Assembly (NCBI GenBank): GCA_036677505.1
Contig: JAVBWK010000009.1
Coordinates: 1 to 64,000 of the forward strand
Source of the DNA: UBA2227 sp036677505
GTDB lineage: Bacteria > Bacillota_I > Bacilli_A > Erysipelotrichales > Erysipelotrichaceae
Direction of reading: 5' to 3'
DNA: 64,000 nt
The first letter of the stretch is position 1. Every line of letters starts with the position of its first letter. The notes under the pieces were generated by a model. That model did not search any database. It was not told where the DNA came from and saw nothing but the letters and a program-made list of their open reading frames with translations. The position numbers and the translations under genes are program-made. Positions 45,163-53,368 of the stretch are shown here, one piece after another.

Positions 45163-47101
45163 TTTTAGGCAATATTTAAATGCAAAAATTGATTTCTCTA
45201 CTGATCAAAAAAAGAATGTAACATTGATTACGGGGGAAATGGGTGCTGGAAAATCCACTTTAGAACAGGCATTTAGGTATGTTTTGTATGGGATTTCGGA
45301 GTTTGGAAATACTGAGTTGATTAACAATAAACTTAAAAATACTGCTCCAATAAATCAAGTAATTACAGCACAAGTTAAGTTGACTTTTGAGTTTAAAGGT
45401 TCAGAATATACAATCTCTAGAAGCCAACCATATTTGAAACTGCCTAACTCATCTTTGATCGCTCAAGGCCCAAAGTTATCTTTGATTGAGATCAAAGATG
45501 GAAATGTTATTCCGCACAAAGATGAATTTGCTCTGAAAATTGCATCTCAAATGATACCTAAGCAATTATCTGATTATTTTTTCATTGATGGCGAAAAAAT
45601 TGAAAAGATGTCTAAAAATATGGCAGACGATTCAAAACAAGATGATTTTGCAAGAGTTGTTAAGAGTATTTTAGGTTTAAATTATCTGGCTAAAACTGTT
45701 GAGCATCTTAAAAGTGTTGAGAAGATTTACAACAAAGAGATTGATAAGTTTGGGGGAGATAAAGTACTAAAGTTGAGTGACAGAATTGATGAGATTAGTA
45801 CAGACATCTCATTGAAGAATCAAAGCATTAATGATTATGAAAATCAGAGAGAAACATACTTAAGGGAAATAAAGCAATTGGATGAAAGAATCCGATCAAT
45901 TCCTGATGCTGAAAAGTTGCAGAAGGAGTTTAATGATAGAGCAAAACTTATTGAGAGCAAGCATGGGGAACTAGAACAAGCAAAGACCAATTATTTTGCA
46001 TCGAATAATATTAATTTCATTTATTTCCTGGGTACACCACTTATTAAGAATGCAATGGATGTACTAAGATCAAAAGGAGATTTGGATTTTGGAATACCTA
46101 ATCTTCATTCTATGACGATTGATCACTTATTAAGTACGGGCACATGCATTTGCGGACAGAAACTCAATGAAAATCCTAGTTCTCGAGCGCGTCTTGAATA
46201 TCTGAGAACCATAGTGCCTCCTCAATCTGCAAGTATGGCTATCAATACTTATATTAAAGACGCAAAGTTTAGGGTCGAATCACAAGAAACAGTTTTGTCT
46301 ATGCATCGTAACAATTTCAAGGAAATACGAAAACTTAACCACGAGATAGATCAACTCGAAAGAGAGCAATCTCTTCTTAATGAACAAATGGGTGAGATTT
46401 CTACTATAGTTGAAGAAAAAAAGAAGTACGATTTTTATGTGAAGCAAGTAGTTTTGATCGAATCAAATATCAAAAAAATAACCAAAGAGATCGGTGTTCT
46501 AGAAAATGATAGAGAACTTTTGAGAGAAGAAAAATACTCGCTTAAAAAAGTCACAAAAGCAAGTGAGAAGATATCTGAATACCTTGACTATGTTACCTTT
46601 ATTGCTGATCAAGTTAAGAATCGTTACTCTCAAAAAGAAGAAATAGTAAGAACAGAACTAGAAAAGAATATAAACAAGTATCTTAGAGACATGTATAAAG
46701 AGGGATTTAGGGTTGAGATTACAAAAAACTATAAAATTCGGGTACATGTCGAAGAGGCAGTCGAAGGAGATAATATTGACAAATCAATGGGACAAGGTTA
46801 TGTTATCATATTTGCCTTTATTTCAAGTGTCATAAAAATGGCTAAAGAAAAGTTCATATCTGATGGAGATGATAACTATCAAGAGTTTTATCCGTTAGTT
46901 ATGGATGCACCATTATCAAACATTGATATTGGTTTTATACCTGGTATATGTGACACCTTACCGAAGATTGCAGAACAAATTATTATTTTCTTAAATGAAA
47001 AGGATTCGGAGATCTACAGAAGATTTGCCGATGGCACGATTGGGGAACATTACAAGTTAGTTACTATCGGACACTTGGAAACCCAAGTAACGGAGGTTTG
47101 A
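45134..47101 (+). CDS. DndD/Rad50-like SMC-type ATPase
   Basis: This 655-aa protein has an N-terminal ABC-type Walker A (LITGEMGAGKSTLEQAF, near residue 35), the DndD-characteristic LSDYFFIDGEKIEKMS, long coiled coils on both sides of a CxC-type hook CICGQKL (near 337), and a C-terminal D-loop LVMDAPLSNID (near 588). DndD-type ATPases work in DNA phosphorothioation or in restriction by such systems. Here the modification genes of the Ssp type lie 2 kb downstream, so it may belong to the restriction half (inference). GGAGGAAG precedes the ATG, which overlaps the small gene. A downstream gene starts 1 base after its stop. Confidence 0.78.
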   Translation: MRLISLELTNFRQYLNAKIDFSTDQKKNVTLITGEMGAGKSTLEQAFRYVLYGISEFGNTELINNKLKNTAPINQVITAQVKLTFEFKGSEYTISRSQPYLKLPNSSLIAQGPKLSLIEIKDGNVIPHKDEFALKIASQMIPKQLSDYFFIDGEKIEKMSKNMADDSKQDDFARVVKSILGLNYLAKTVEHLKSVEKIYNKEIDKFGGDKVLKLSDRIDEISTDISLKNQSINDYENQRETYLREIKQLDERIRSIPDAEKLQKEFNDRAKLIESKHGELEQAKTNYFASNNINFIYFLGTPLIKNAMDVLRSKGDLDFGIPNLHSMTIDHLLSTGTCICGQKLNENPSSRARLEYLRTIVPPQSASMAINTYIKDAKFRVESQETVLSMHRNNFKEIRKLNHEIDQLEREQSLLNEQMGEISTIVEEKKKYDFYVKQVVLIESNIKKITKEIGVLENDRELLREEKYSLKKVTKASEKISEYLDYVTFIADQVKNRYSQKEEIVRTELEKNINKYLRDMYKEGFRVEITKNYKIRVHVEEAVEGDNIDKSMGQGYVIIFAFISSVIKMAKEKFISDGDDNYQEFYPLVMDAPLSNIDIGFIPGICDTLPKIAEQIIIFLNEKDSEIYRRFADGTIGEHYKLVTIGHLETQVTEV

Positions 47102-47102
47102 A

Positions 47103-47633
47103 ATGTTTGATAAAGAATATACTTTTACTGGTAAACATGCTGAATATGTTAGAGAATTGACTTCAAACCCATACTCTGAAGATGGGAAAGGCCGGGGTGT
47201 TTTCCAAAGAAATATCGATGTTTATATGGCTGCTCCATTAATTGGACTACTTTATGATCGGACTGCTGACAAAGATAATAACAGTAAAAGCACAACGAAA
47301 ATTTTCACTGATCAGTTCATTAGTCGAGATTCTGAGTTGCAATTCATTCTTTTCACAGTATTGCTAAACGATAGAACTCATAATGATCCAGAACAAAGAA
47401 TTCAAAATTCCTTTCAGAATATTTACGAGGATAAATCTCGAGATCATCTTGAGAATTTATTTGATCAGTATTTACTTGGCGGGGTTGAAGTACTTCATGA
47501 GAAGATTATTGATGATTCAAAATCAATCGACGATATAGTAGGTAATTTTCATTCATTTATGGAGGAGTTTAACGACTTATTCGCAACTCCGGCACATTTA
47601 ATGCAGTCATTTGATAAGGAGTTGACTATTTAG
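47103..47633 (+). CDS. hypothetical protein coupled to the DndD-like ATPase
   Basis: This 176-aa soluble, mostly helical protein has no identified domain (MAAPLIGLLYDRT, LQFILFTVLLNDRTHN). It begins one base after the ATPase stop with GGAGG inside the preceding gene, indicating tight co-expression. Its size and position suit an accessory subunit of the ATPase, perhaps an SspG-like component, but the family was not recognised. Confidence 0.6.
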   Translation: MFDKEYTFTGKHAEYVRELTSNPYSEDGKGRGVFQRNIDVYMAAPLIGLLYDRTADKDNNSKSTTKIFTDQFISRDSELQFILFTVLLNDRTHNDPEQRIQNSFQNIYEDKSRDHLENLFDQYLLGGVEVLHEKIIDDSKSIDDIVGNFHSFMEEFNDLFATPAHLMQSFDKELTI

Positions 47634-47634
47634 G

Positions 47635-48228
47635 ATGGGTATTGTTTTACTTACATATAACCCCGACCACTGGACTGCTGAACAAATTAATGATTTTGAT
47701 GAAAAGTTGAAGACATTACCTTTTCGAAGAAGATGGTCTTGTAACACGTATAATGCAGGCCCAGGTGATCATTTCTTCCTGATCTTACAAGGTAAGTCAC
47801 TGCAAAGAGGTATTCTTGCTCATGGGGTGGTGTTAAGCAGGCCGTTTAGTGCAGAGCACTGGAACATCGATAAGCGTAACAAAGGTGAAAAAACAAGATA
47901 TATAGAAATTGAGTTTCAAGAGTATTTAAATCCAAGCAGATTTAGAATTCTTACAACTGAAAGATTGAACAAAAGATTTCCTAATCAGTACTGGACACCA
48001 CAGAGTTCAGGAATCACGGTTTTAGGTGAGTATTGCAATCTTTTAATATCTGAGTGGGAGAATATCTTAAACACAAAAATCGAAATTGACAGAGAAGTTT
48101 TTTACCCACATCTCAGTAAGCATGATGTTGCATATAATTCAGATTCCGATACCATAGTTTCTAAAAAATTGAAAAAAAGGGAGAGAGGCAGTAAAAAACC
48201 AGAGTTCGATTTGGATTTCGAAGAATAA
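47635..48228 (+). CDS. EVE-like reader domain protein with FDLDFEE tail
   Basis: This 197-aa protein resembles the EVE/PUA-type domain that precedes HNH nucleases in modification-dependent enzymes: VLLTYNPDHW, GPGDHFFLILQG, RGILAHGVVLS, YIEIEFQEYLNP, and WTPQSSGITV. The HNH part is missing, so it would read modified nucleic acid without cutting. The last 25 residues are basic and then end in KKPEFDLDFEE, nearly the same as the end of the protein at 53369-55033. Its ATG lies 1 base after the previous stop without a strong own site, suggesting translational coupling. Confidence 0.65.
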   Translation: MGIVLLTYNPDHWTAEQINDFDEKLKTLPFRRRWSCNTYNAGPGDHFFLILQGKSLQRGILAHGVVLSRPFSAEHWNIDKRNKGEKTRYIEIEFQEYLNPSRFRILTTERLNKRFPNQYWTPQSSGITVLGEYCNLLISEWENILNTKIEIDREVFYPHLSKHDVAYNSDSDTIVSKKLKKRERGSKKPEFDLDFEE

Positions 48229-48251
48229 AACTAAAGATAAGTATTTCTCTT

Positions 48252-48287
48252 GATAAGCCATTGGAACTCGACTTCCAATGGCTTATC
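48252..48287. promoter_or_regulatory. 15-bp perfect hairpin upstream of the DUF4007 gene
   Basis: GATAAGCCATTGGAA, a 6-base loop, and TTCCAATGGCTTATC form a perfect 15-bp stem. There is no T-run on either side, so it is not a typical terminator. A TATAAT (48291-48296) follows immediately, so the palindrome overlaps the -35 region and could be an operator separating the restriction genes from the modification genes. Confidence 0.55.
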
Positions 48288-48318
48288 GTGTATAATTGTA
48301 TATATTCGAGGTGTAAAT

Positions 48319-49212
48319 ATGGCATATGCAAGACATCAAAGTTTTTTTGTTAAAGAAAACTGGATCAATAAAGGAATAAAAGCTATAATGCATGACCCTG
48401 AGATATTCAGTGATCTTTCAAATTATAAAGAATTAGGAATTGGTAAAAATATGTTCATATCTTTAAAGTATTGGCTTGAAGCATTGAACATTGCAATATT
48501 TTCAAAAAACATAGCTAGTTTAACAGCTTTCGGAAGATTCATTTATGATAATGATTTGTCTTGCGAAAGCAAAGTAACACTCAATTTACTACATTATTAC
48601 TTAACTTTACAAAAACCGATAAATGGAGCAGAAATGTCTCACACTTTCTTCTGGTTTTTCAATATTAACCAGGATAGGATTATCCGGAAGTCAGAGCTAG
48701 TTAATGATTTGGTCATTTGGGACACTTCTATGTTTAGGAGAAACACTTCTGAGAATACAATTAAGCGTGACATAGATTGTTTGCTTCAAACTTATACTAA
48801 AAATGATAAATCTCATCCTGAAGACAAAAATGTTTCAATACTCTCTAGGTTAAGTTTAGTCTTTAAGCAAGGAGAGAACTTTATTAGAAGTCCTATGAAA
48901 GAATCAGATTTAAGCCGCAGCATTTTGATGTATATGATTATTCGAATGAAAGAGCAAAATATTCAAGAGGGTAATGGCGAGTTTTTAGAGTTAAATGAAA
49001 TCATTGAAGGTGAGATGTCTCCTGGACGAGTCTTTCACATGAGCAGAGTTGATATTGTAGAGATTATCGATGAAATGATTTCAAATGGATTTAAAATTCG
49101 AGTTGTAAGAACTAATAATCTTGACACACTTATTGTGGATGAGGAAATGAGTTCAGAGAATTATCTGTCTAATATTTTTGAGAATTGGGGGAGAATGAGA
49201 TATGAAAGTTAG
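48319..49212 (+). CDS. DUF4007 protein, SspB-like
   Basis: This 297-aa protein has the DUF4007 signature near its start: YARHQSFFVKENWINKGIKA, then ELGIGKNMFISLKYWLEAL. DUF4007 proteins act in phosphorothioate DNA modification; the SspB member is a DNA-nicking enzyme. The ATG at 48319 has GAGGTG ahead; an earlier start at 48250 would run through the hairpin and is rejected. Its end overlaps the next ATPase gene by 11 bases. With the SspC- and SspD-like genes that follow, it makes the modification half of the island. Confidence 0.8.
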   Translation: MAYARHQSFFVKENWINKGIKAIMHDPEIFSDLSNYKELGIGKNMFISLKYWLEALNIAIFSKNIASLTAFGRFIYDNDLSCESKVTLNLLHYYLTLQKPINGAEMSHTFFWFFNINQDRIIRKSELVNDLVIWDTSMFRRNTSENTIKRDIDCLLQTYTKNDKSHPEDKNVSILSRLSLVFKQGENFIRSPMKESDLSRSILMYMIIRMKEQNIQEGNGEFLELNEIIEGEMSPGRVFHMSRVDIVEIIDEMISNGFKIRVVRTNNLDTLIVDEEMSSENYLSNIFENWGRMRYES

Positions 49213-52200
49213 AAAAAGTGTAAATATCAAGTATGATATCTCAGATGATAAGCTAATAAATGACTATTATTCAACTTCTTCGCACAGTGAAATAATTAAG
49301 CAAGTATTTGATGGTGTTCTTGGCGGGAGTACTCGTTCACATATAGCATTTGGACCTTATGGTGCTGGTAAGTCATTTATATCTACTATAGTTGCAGGCT
49401 TTTTGTCGAAACTTTATTCAGATGGGGATAACGTCTCATCATTCATTCAAAAGTTTCAAGCAGTTGACGCTGAGGTATCGGATTACTTTGAAAGGATTAT
49501 TACACATAAAATCAAGTATATCCCGGTTCTTATAAATGGTTATGATGGTGATTTTGACAAATGTCTGATTAAAAACCTTAAAAGACAAGTTTATGCTAAC
49601 ACAGGTATTCAATTTGATGAGAGAAGAGATCAAGTACAGAACATTCTTTTGTCTTGGAAGAAACACTTCCCCTATACTTATGATAAATTTCTTGATTTTC
49701 TTTTAAGTATTAATGTCTCAAGTGATGATTTTCTTGATCAGGTGTATGACATCGAGGTTCATGAAAAGTTCGTAGATTTTTACAAGCTAATTACATCTGG
49801 TGCTGATTTACCTTCGGTAGATAATAAAGATTTGATTACTACATATGAAATGTACTCTAATTATCTATTAACGCAAAATATGGGAATTATTCTAGTGTAT
49901 GATGAGTTTGGAAGAATGCTTCAAAATATTGCTCCCGAGCAACTGAATAAATTTATGCAGCAATTGCAGGATCTTGCTGAGCTTTCAAATAACCAGTGTA
50001 GTAACTTGTCATTGTTGTTTGTGGCGCATAAACCAATAAGTCATTACTTCTCATATTTGGATAAAGAAAAAAGAAGTGAATTTGCGAAAATCGAAAAAAG
50101 GTTTACTATTACACCGATTAATAGTGACCATGCTGCATTCATTAATATTGCTAGGCAAGTAATAAGTGAAAATCGAAAGTATTACATTTCTGATAACGAA
50201 ATTGCAGCTCATAACAAACGCTTGCTAAAATATCGAATATTTTCATCTGATTTTAATACAACTGAAATTGAGAATCTGATTATTAAAGGTTGCTATCCTA
50301 TGCATCCTGTGGCTGTTTTTTTACTCCCTCTTATATCAAAAGTATTTGGTCAAAATGAAAGAACACTCTTCACATTTATCACCGATACATCAAATCTTGG
50401 ATTGTTTGGACATATGGAGAAATATTCATCTGTTTATTATCCAGATTACTTAGTTGATTACTTCTTTACAAACATGGTTGTTGAAGATAACGAAGAATTC
50501 AAAGAGATATCTATCTTCAATCGAAATTATGATGATTTGACAAGAATTTTTGACAACAAAGAGATAGCTAATACTCAAAGAGTCTATAAATTTTTGATGA
50601 TATGGAGTTTAACGAATGCAACGAATTATGTTTCATTAAATGATCATTTCATTGCCTATGCTTTAGGAATTTCCGAAGAAACAACAGAGAGAATTCTTGA
50701 TAGTTTAGCACAAGCAAAAATGATACGATTTAACAGAAATAAGAAAAACTGGCAGTTGATTGAATCAAGTTCGGTGAACATTGATGATGAAGTTCAAAAA
50801 AGAAAGAACCTAATTATTAGTCATAAAGATTGGATAAGCCAATGTATAAACAAATATAATCCATATAAATACTTATACTCAAAAAAGTATAATAATGAGT
50901 TTGAAATCGATAGATTTTCATATATGCGAATCAATTTGCCTGATCTTCCTCAGATTTCCATCGAGGGTAAATCTTATGATTTCTTAGTAGATATCTATGT
51001 TAATAATTATGTCGAAATAGATAAAAGTCCTCTAGTAATATTGAGTAATATTGAATACGATACTCAAGCACTTACAAAGTTGCTGTCAAGACTAGTAATT
51101 ATCGATTTGCTTTCTGCAGACCGCCAGTTTGTTTTGGAGAATAGAAACGTCATCTCTGACCTAGACTATGAAAGAAATATTTGCCTTAAAGAACTAGAAC
51201 CGTTTTATAATAAAATTTTGAAATCAGAGTTTATTTGTCAGGGGATTAAGAGGAAGATTCAAAGCAAATACAACCTCGAAAAACTTCTCGATGATTTAGC
51301 ATATCTCAATTTCGGAAAATCAATAATAATTAAAAATGATCAGATTAATATGTTTCAGATTACAAAACAACAAGAGAATCCAACGATTCAACTAATTAAG
51401 AAAATGATTGAATTTCAAACCAATCAAATTGAAGACCAGCTTGAAGGAAACAGACCAGATTTTCTCATATACTATTCTGTTAAAAAATCGGAGTTAATTT
51501 ACCTTGCAGAGAAAATTACGTCATTTCTCGAAAACAATGAATCAGCAAAGTTTAGTGATTTAGTTAAAATCGTTACCTCTCCTCCATTTGGTATGAGACC
51601 AACTATAGCATCATTGCTAATTGTTTATTTGACCATTGATCGTTGGAGAAATATGATGTTTTTTAGCAATGGCAATTTCATTGCTGATGTTTTACCAGAA
51701 ACAGTTTACCAGGCGGGATTAGGTTTAAAGGATTTTGAGTATGTATATAGTAATTTTGATTTTGAGAATCGTGAGTTTCTGGATTTTATTCTCGATGAGT
51801 TTCATGATATTTCAGAAGGGGTAAGGAATAAGTCGCAATCAATAAAAGTTCTGAGTTCGATTCATAACTGGTATTTATCTTTGCCTGTGATTGTTCAATT
51901 GGGGCAACAGGTTGGAATCAGAGAAATGGGATTTTTAAGGATTATTCAGAAGTCAAAAACTAATCCTATTGAAGCCCTTGGTATGCTCGTTTCGGGATAT
52001 AGCAGAGAGGATTTACTAGAGATAAAAAGCAATATTGAAACAGAGTTTGAAAGATATCTGAGCAAAATTGACGCAAGTTTAAAGAAAGAGTTGAATATTG
52101 ACAGTTGGACCAAATGGGCAAAAGAACAAGATTTGATTCAAAGAAAGAATAACAGACTTGTAGAAGTTTCAATCAAGAACGAGTCAATATTATATGATTA

Positions 52201-52486
52201 TGCGAAAAAAGTTGATATTCTTGAATTAGAGCGTTGGCCGTCATCAATGTTTGATATGTTGAAGAATAATATTCGGTCAGACTTTCTTGAAGCATCAGGT
52301 TCAATGAAAACAGTGAGTATTGAAATTAATGGTGTGGTGAAAAAAATTAATGATGTTTCACTTTCTCGGAAAGCAGAAATCATGAAGCAAAATTTGATAA
52401 ATTTGATTAATGCGAACTCAAGATATCTTGCAAATGCAGAAATAGAAAAAGTCGTTGTTGATTTGATTGAAAAATATGTGAAATAG
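49202..52486 (+). CDS. large P-loop ATPase, SspC-like
   Basis: This 1094-aa protein has an N-terminal Walker A AFGPYGAGKSFISTI (near residue 50) and Walker B GIILVYDEFGRML (near 230), followed by AAA-type helices and a long C-terminal region without catalytic motifs. Placement between DUF4007 and PAPS-reductase-like genes is that of the SspC ATPase, which couples nicking to sulfur insertion. The family name rests on order more than on sequence. GGGGGAG precedes the ATG, which overlaps the upstream gene; the downstream gene begins 9 bases after its stop. Confidence 0.65.
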   Translation: MKVRKSVNIKYDISDDKLINDYYSTSSHSEIIKQVFDGVLGGSTRSHIAFGPYGAGKSFISTIVAGFLSKLYSDGDNVSSFIQKFQAVDAEVSDYFERIITHKIKYIPVLINGYDGDFDKCLIKNLKRQVYANTGIQFDERRDQVQNILLSWKKHFPYTYDKFLDFLLSINVSSDDFLDQVYDIEVHEKFVDFYKLITSGADLPSVDNKDLITTYEMYSNYLLTQNMGIILVYDEFGRMLQNIAPEQLNKFMQQLQDLAELSNNQCSNLSLLFVAHKPISHYFSYLDKEKRSEFAKIEKRFTITPINSDHAAFINIARQVISENRKYYISDNEIAAHNKRLLKYRIFSSDFNTTEIENLIIKGCYPMHPVAVFLLPLISKVFGQNERTLFTFITDTSNLGLFGHMEKYSSVYYPDYLVDYFFTNMVVEDNEEFKEISIFNRNYDDLTRIFDNKEIANTQRVYKFLMIWSLTNATNYVSLNDHFIAYALGISEETTERILDSLAQAKMIRFNRNKKNWQLIESSSVNIDDEVQKRKNLIISHKDWISQCINKYNPYKYLYSKKYNNEFEIDRFSYMRINLPDLPQISIEGKSYDFLVDIYVNNYVEIDKSPLVILSNIEYDTQALTKLLSRLVIIDLLSADRQFVLENRNVISDLDYERNICLKELEPFYNKILKSEFICQGIKRKIQSKYNLEKLLDDLAYLNFGKSIIIKNDQINMFQITKQQENPTIQLIKKMIEFQTNQIEDQLEGNRPDFLIYYSVKKSELIYLAEKITSFLENNESAKFSDLVKIVTSPPFGMRPTIASLLIVYLTIDRWRNMMFFSNGNFIADVLPETVYQAGLGLKDFEYVYSNFDFENREFLDFILDEFHDISEGVRNKSQSIKVLSSIHNWYLSLPVIVQLGQQVGIREMGFLRIIQKSKTNPIEALGMLVSGYSREDLLEIKSNIETEFERYLSKIDASLKKELNIDSWTKWAKEQDLIQRKNNRLVEVSIKNESILYDYAKKVDILELERWPSSMFDMLKNNIRSDFLEASGSMKTVSIEINGVVKKINDVSLSRKAEIMKQNLINLINANSRYLANAEIEKVVVDLIEKYVK

Positions 52487-52495
52487 GAGAAATTT

Positions 52496-53302
52496 ATGAG
52501 AACGAAACATGTCATTATGTTTAGTGGTGGAGCTTCAAGTGCTTATGTAGCAAAGTGGATCGTTGATAAATATGGTAAAGATGATGTTATTCTTTTCTTC
52601 ACCGATACTCAATGGGAAGATGAAGACAATTACAGATTTATGGAAGAAGTCGCTGCCTATATTGGAATTGAAATTACAAGAAGAGTTGATGGCAGAACAC
52701 CTGAGGATGTATTTTTCGAACAGAGATTTTTAGGAAATGCACGTACTGCTAAATGTTCAGAAGAATTGAAAGTCAAGCAAACATTAGTCTTTATCGAAGA
52801 ACTAAGACAGCAAGGATTTGAACCTATCATATATTTTGGGATTGGACCAAATGAACCACATCGTGCAGAAAGTTTAAGACATCACTATACACATTTACCA
52901 TTAGAACCAGTAGAAGTACATTTTCCAATGATTGAATCATCAAATTCCGATCTAAAGGCAAAATACATCATTGAAAGGGAATGGGGCATCAAATTACCTA
53001 GAATGTATGACTTAGGATTTCATCATGCTAATTGTGGCGGACGATGCGTACGAGCCGGGATGCACCATTTTGCGAATCTGTATCTTGTTTGGCCCGATCG
53101 TTATGCTGAATTTGAAGATATGGAAGAGAGATTCAGAGCGAAATTTGATTTGGATGTATCAATGATGAAGAAGGATGGGGGACCTTTTACACTTAAACAA
53201 CTAAGAGAAGGAACTCTAGAAAAAATGAACCTTGAAGAATTGACAGTTTATGCAAAGGAAAAGGATGTAGATACCATCCCGTGTTTTTGCTCTTTTTCAT
53301 AA
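52496..53302 (+). CDS. PAPS-reductase/ATP-pyrophosphatase family, SspD/DndC-like
   Basis: This 268-aa protein has the PP-loop MFSGGASSAYVAKWI (residues 8-22), FFTDTQWEDEDN, a zinc/iron-type CGGRCVRAG (near 180) and a final CFCSF. PP-loop ATPases of the PAPS-reductase group activate DNA phosphate with ATP and hand on sulfur in the Dnd and Ssp systems. Its position after the DUF4007 and ATPase genes fits SspD. No cysteine desulfurase (SspA) is present in the window, so sulfur is probably supplied by a housekeeping enzyme (inference). TAGGAG precedes the start. Confidence 0.82.
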   Translation: MRTKHVIMFSGGASSAYVAKWIVDKYGKDDVILFFTDTQWEDEDNYRFMEEVAAYIGIEITRRVDGRTPEDVFFEQRFLGNARTAKCSEELKVKQTLVFIEELRQQGFEPIIYFGIGPNEPHRAESLRHHYTHLPLEPVEVHFPMIESSNSDLKAKYIIEREWGIKLPRMYDLGFHHANCGGRCVRAGMHHFANLYLVWPDRYAEFEDMEERFRAKFDLDVSMMKKDGGPFTLKQLREGTLEKMNLEELTVYAKEKDVDTIPCFCSFS

Positions 53303-53368
53303 GTCTGGTTTATCTTTTTGCTAGGATTGAGGGTAATAGTTCTGATATTGAGTTATCCGGAGGTGTGT

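Noticed and set aside
47635..48228. HNH endonuclease
   Set aside because: The N-terminal EVE-like domain of such enzymes is present, but the HNH part is missing; the frame ends with the basic tail.
48250..48318. Longer start for the DUF4007 protein
   Set aside because: The extension would be encoded in the perfect hairpin and has no ribosome binding site; GAGGTG precedes the ATG at 48319.
48319..53302. BREX type 4 (BrxP with PAPS reductase)
   Set aside because: No PglZ or BrxL-like gene is present, and DUF4007 plus the gene order fits Ssp-type phosphorothioation better.
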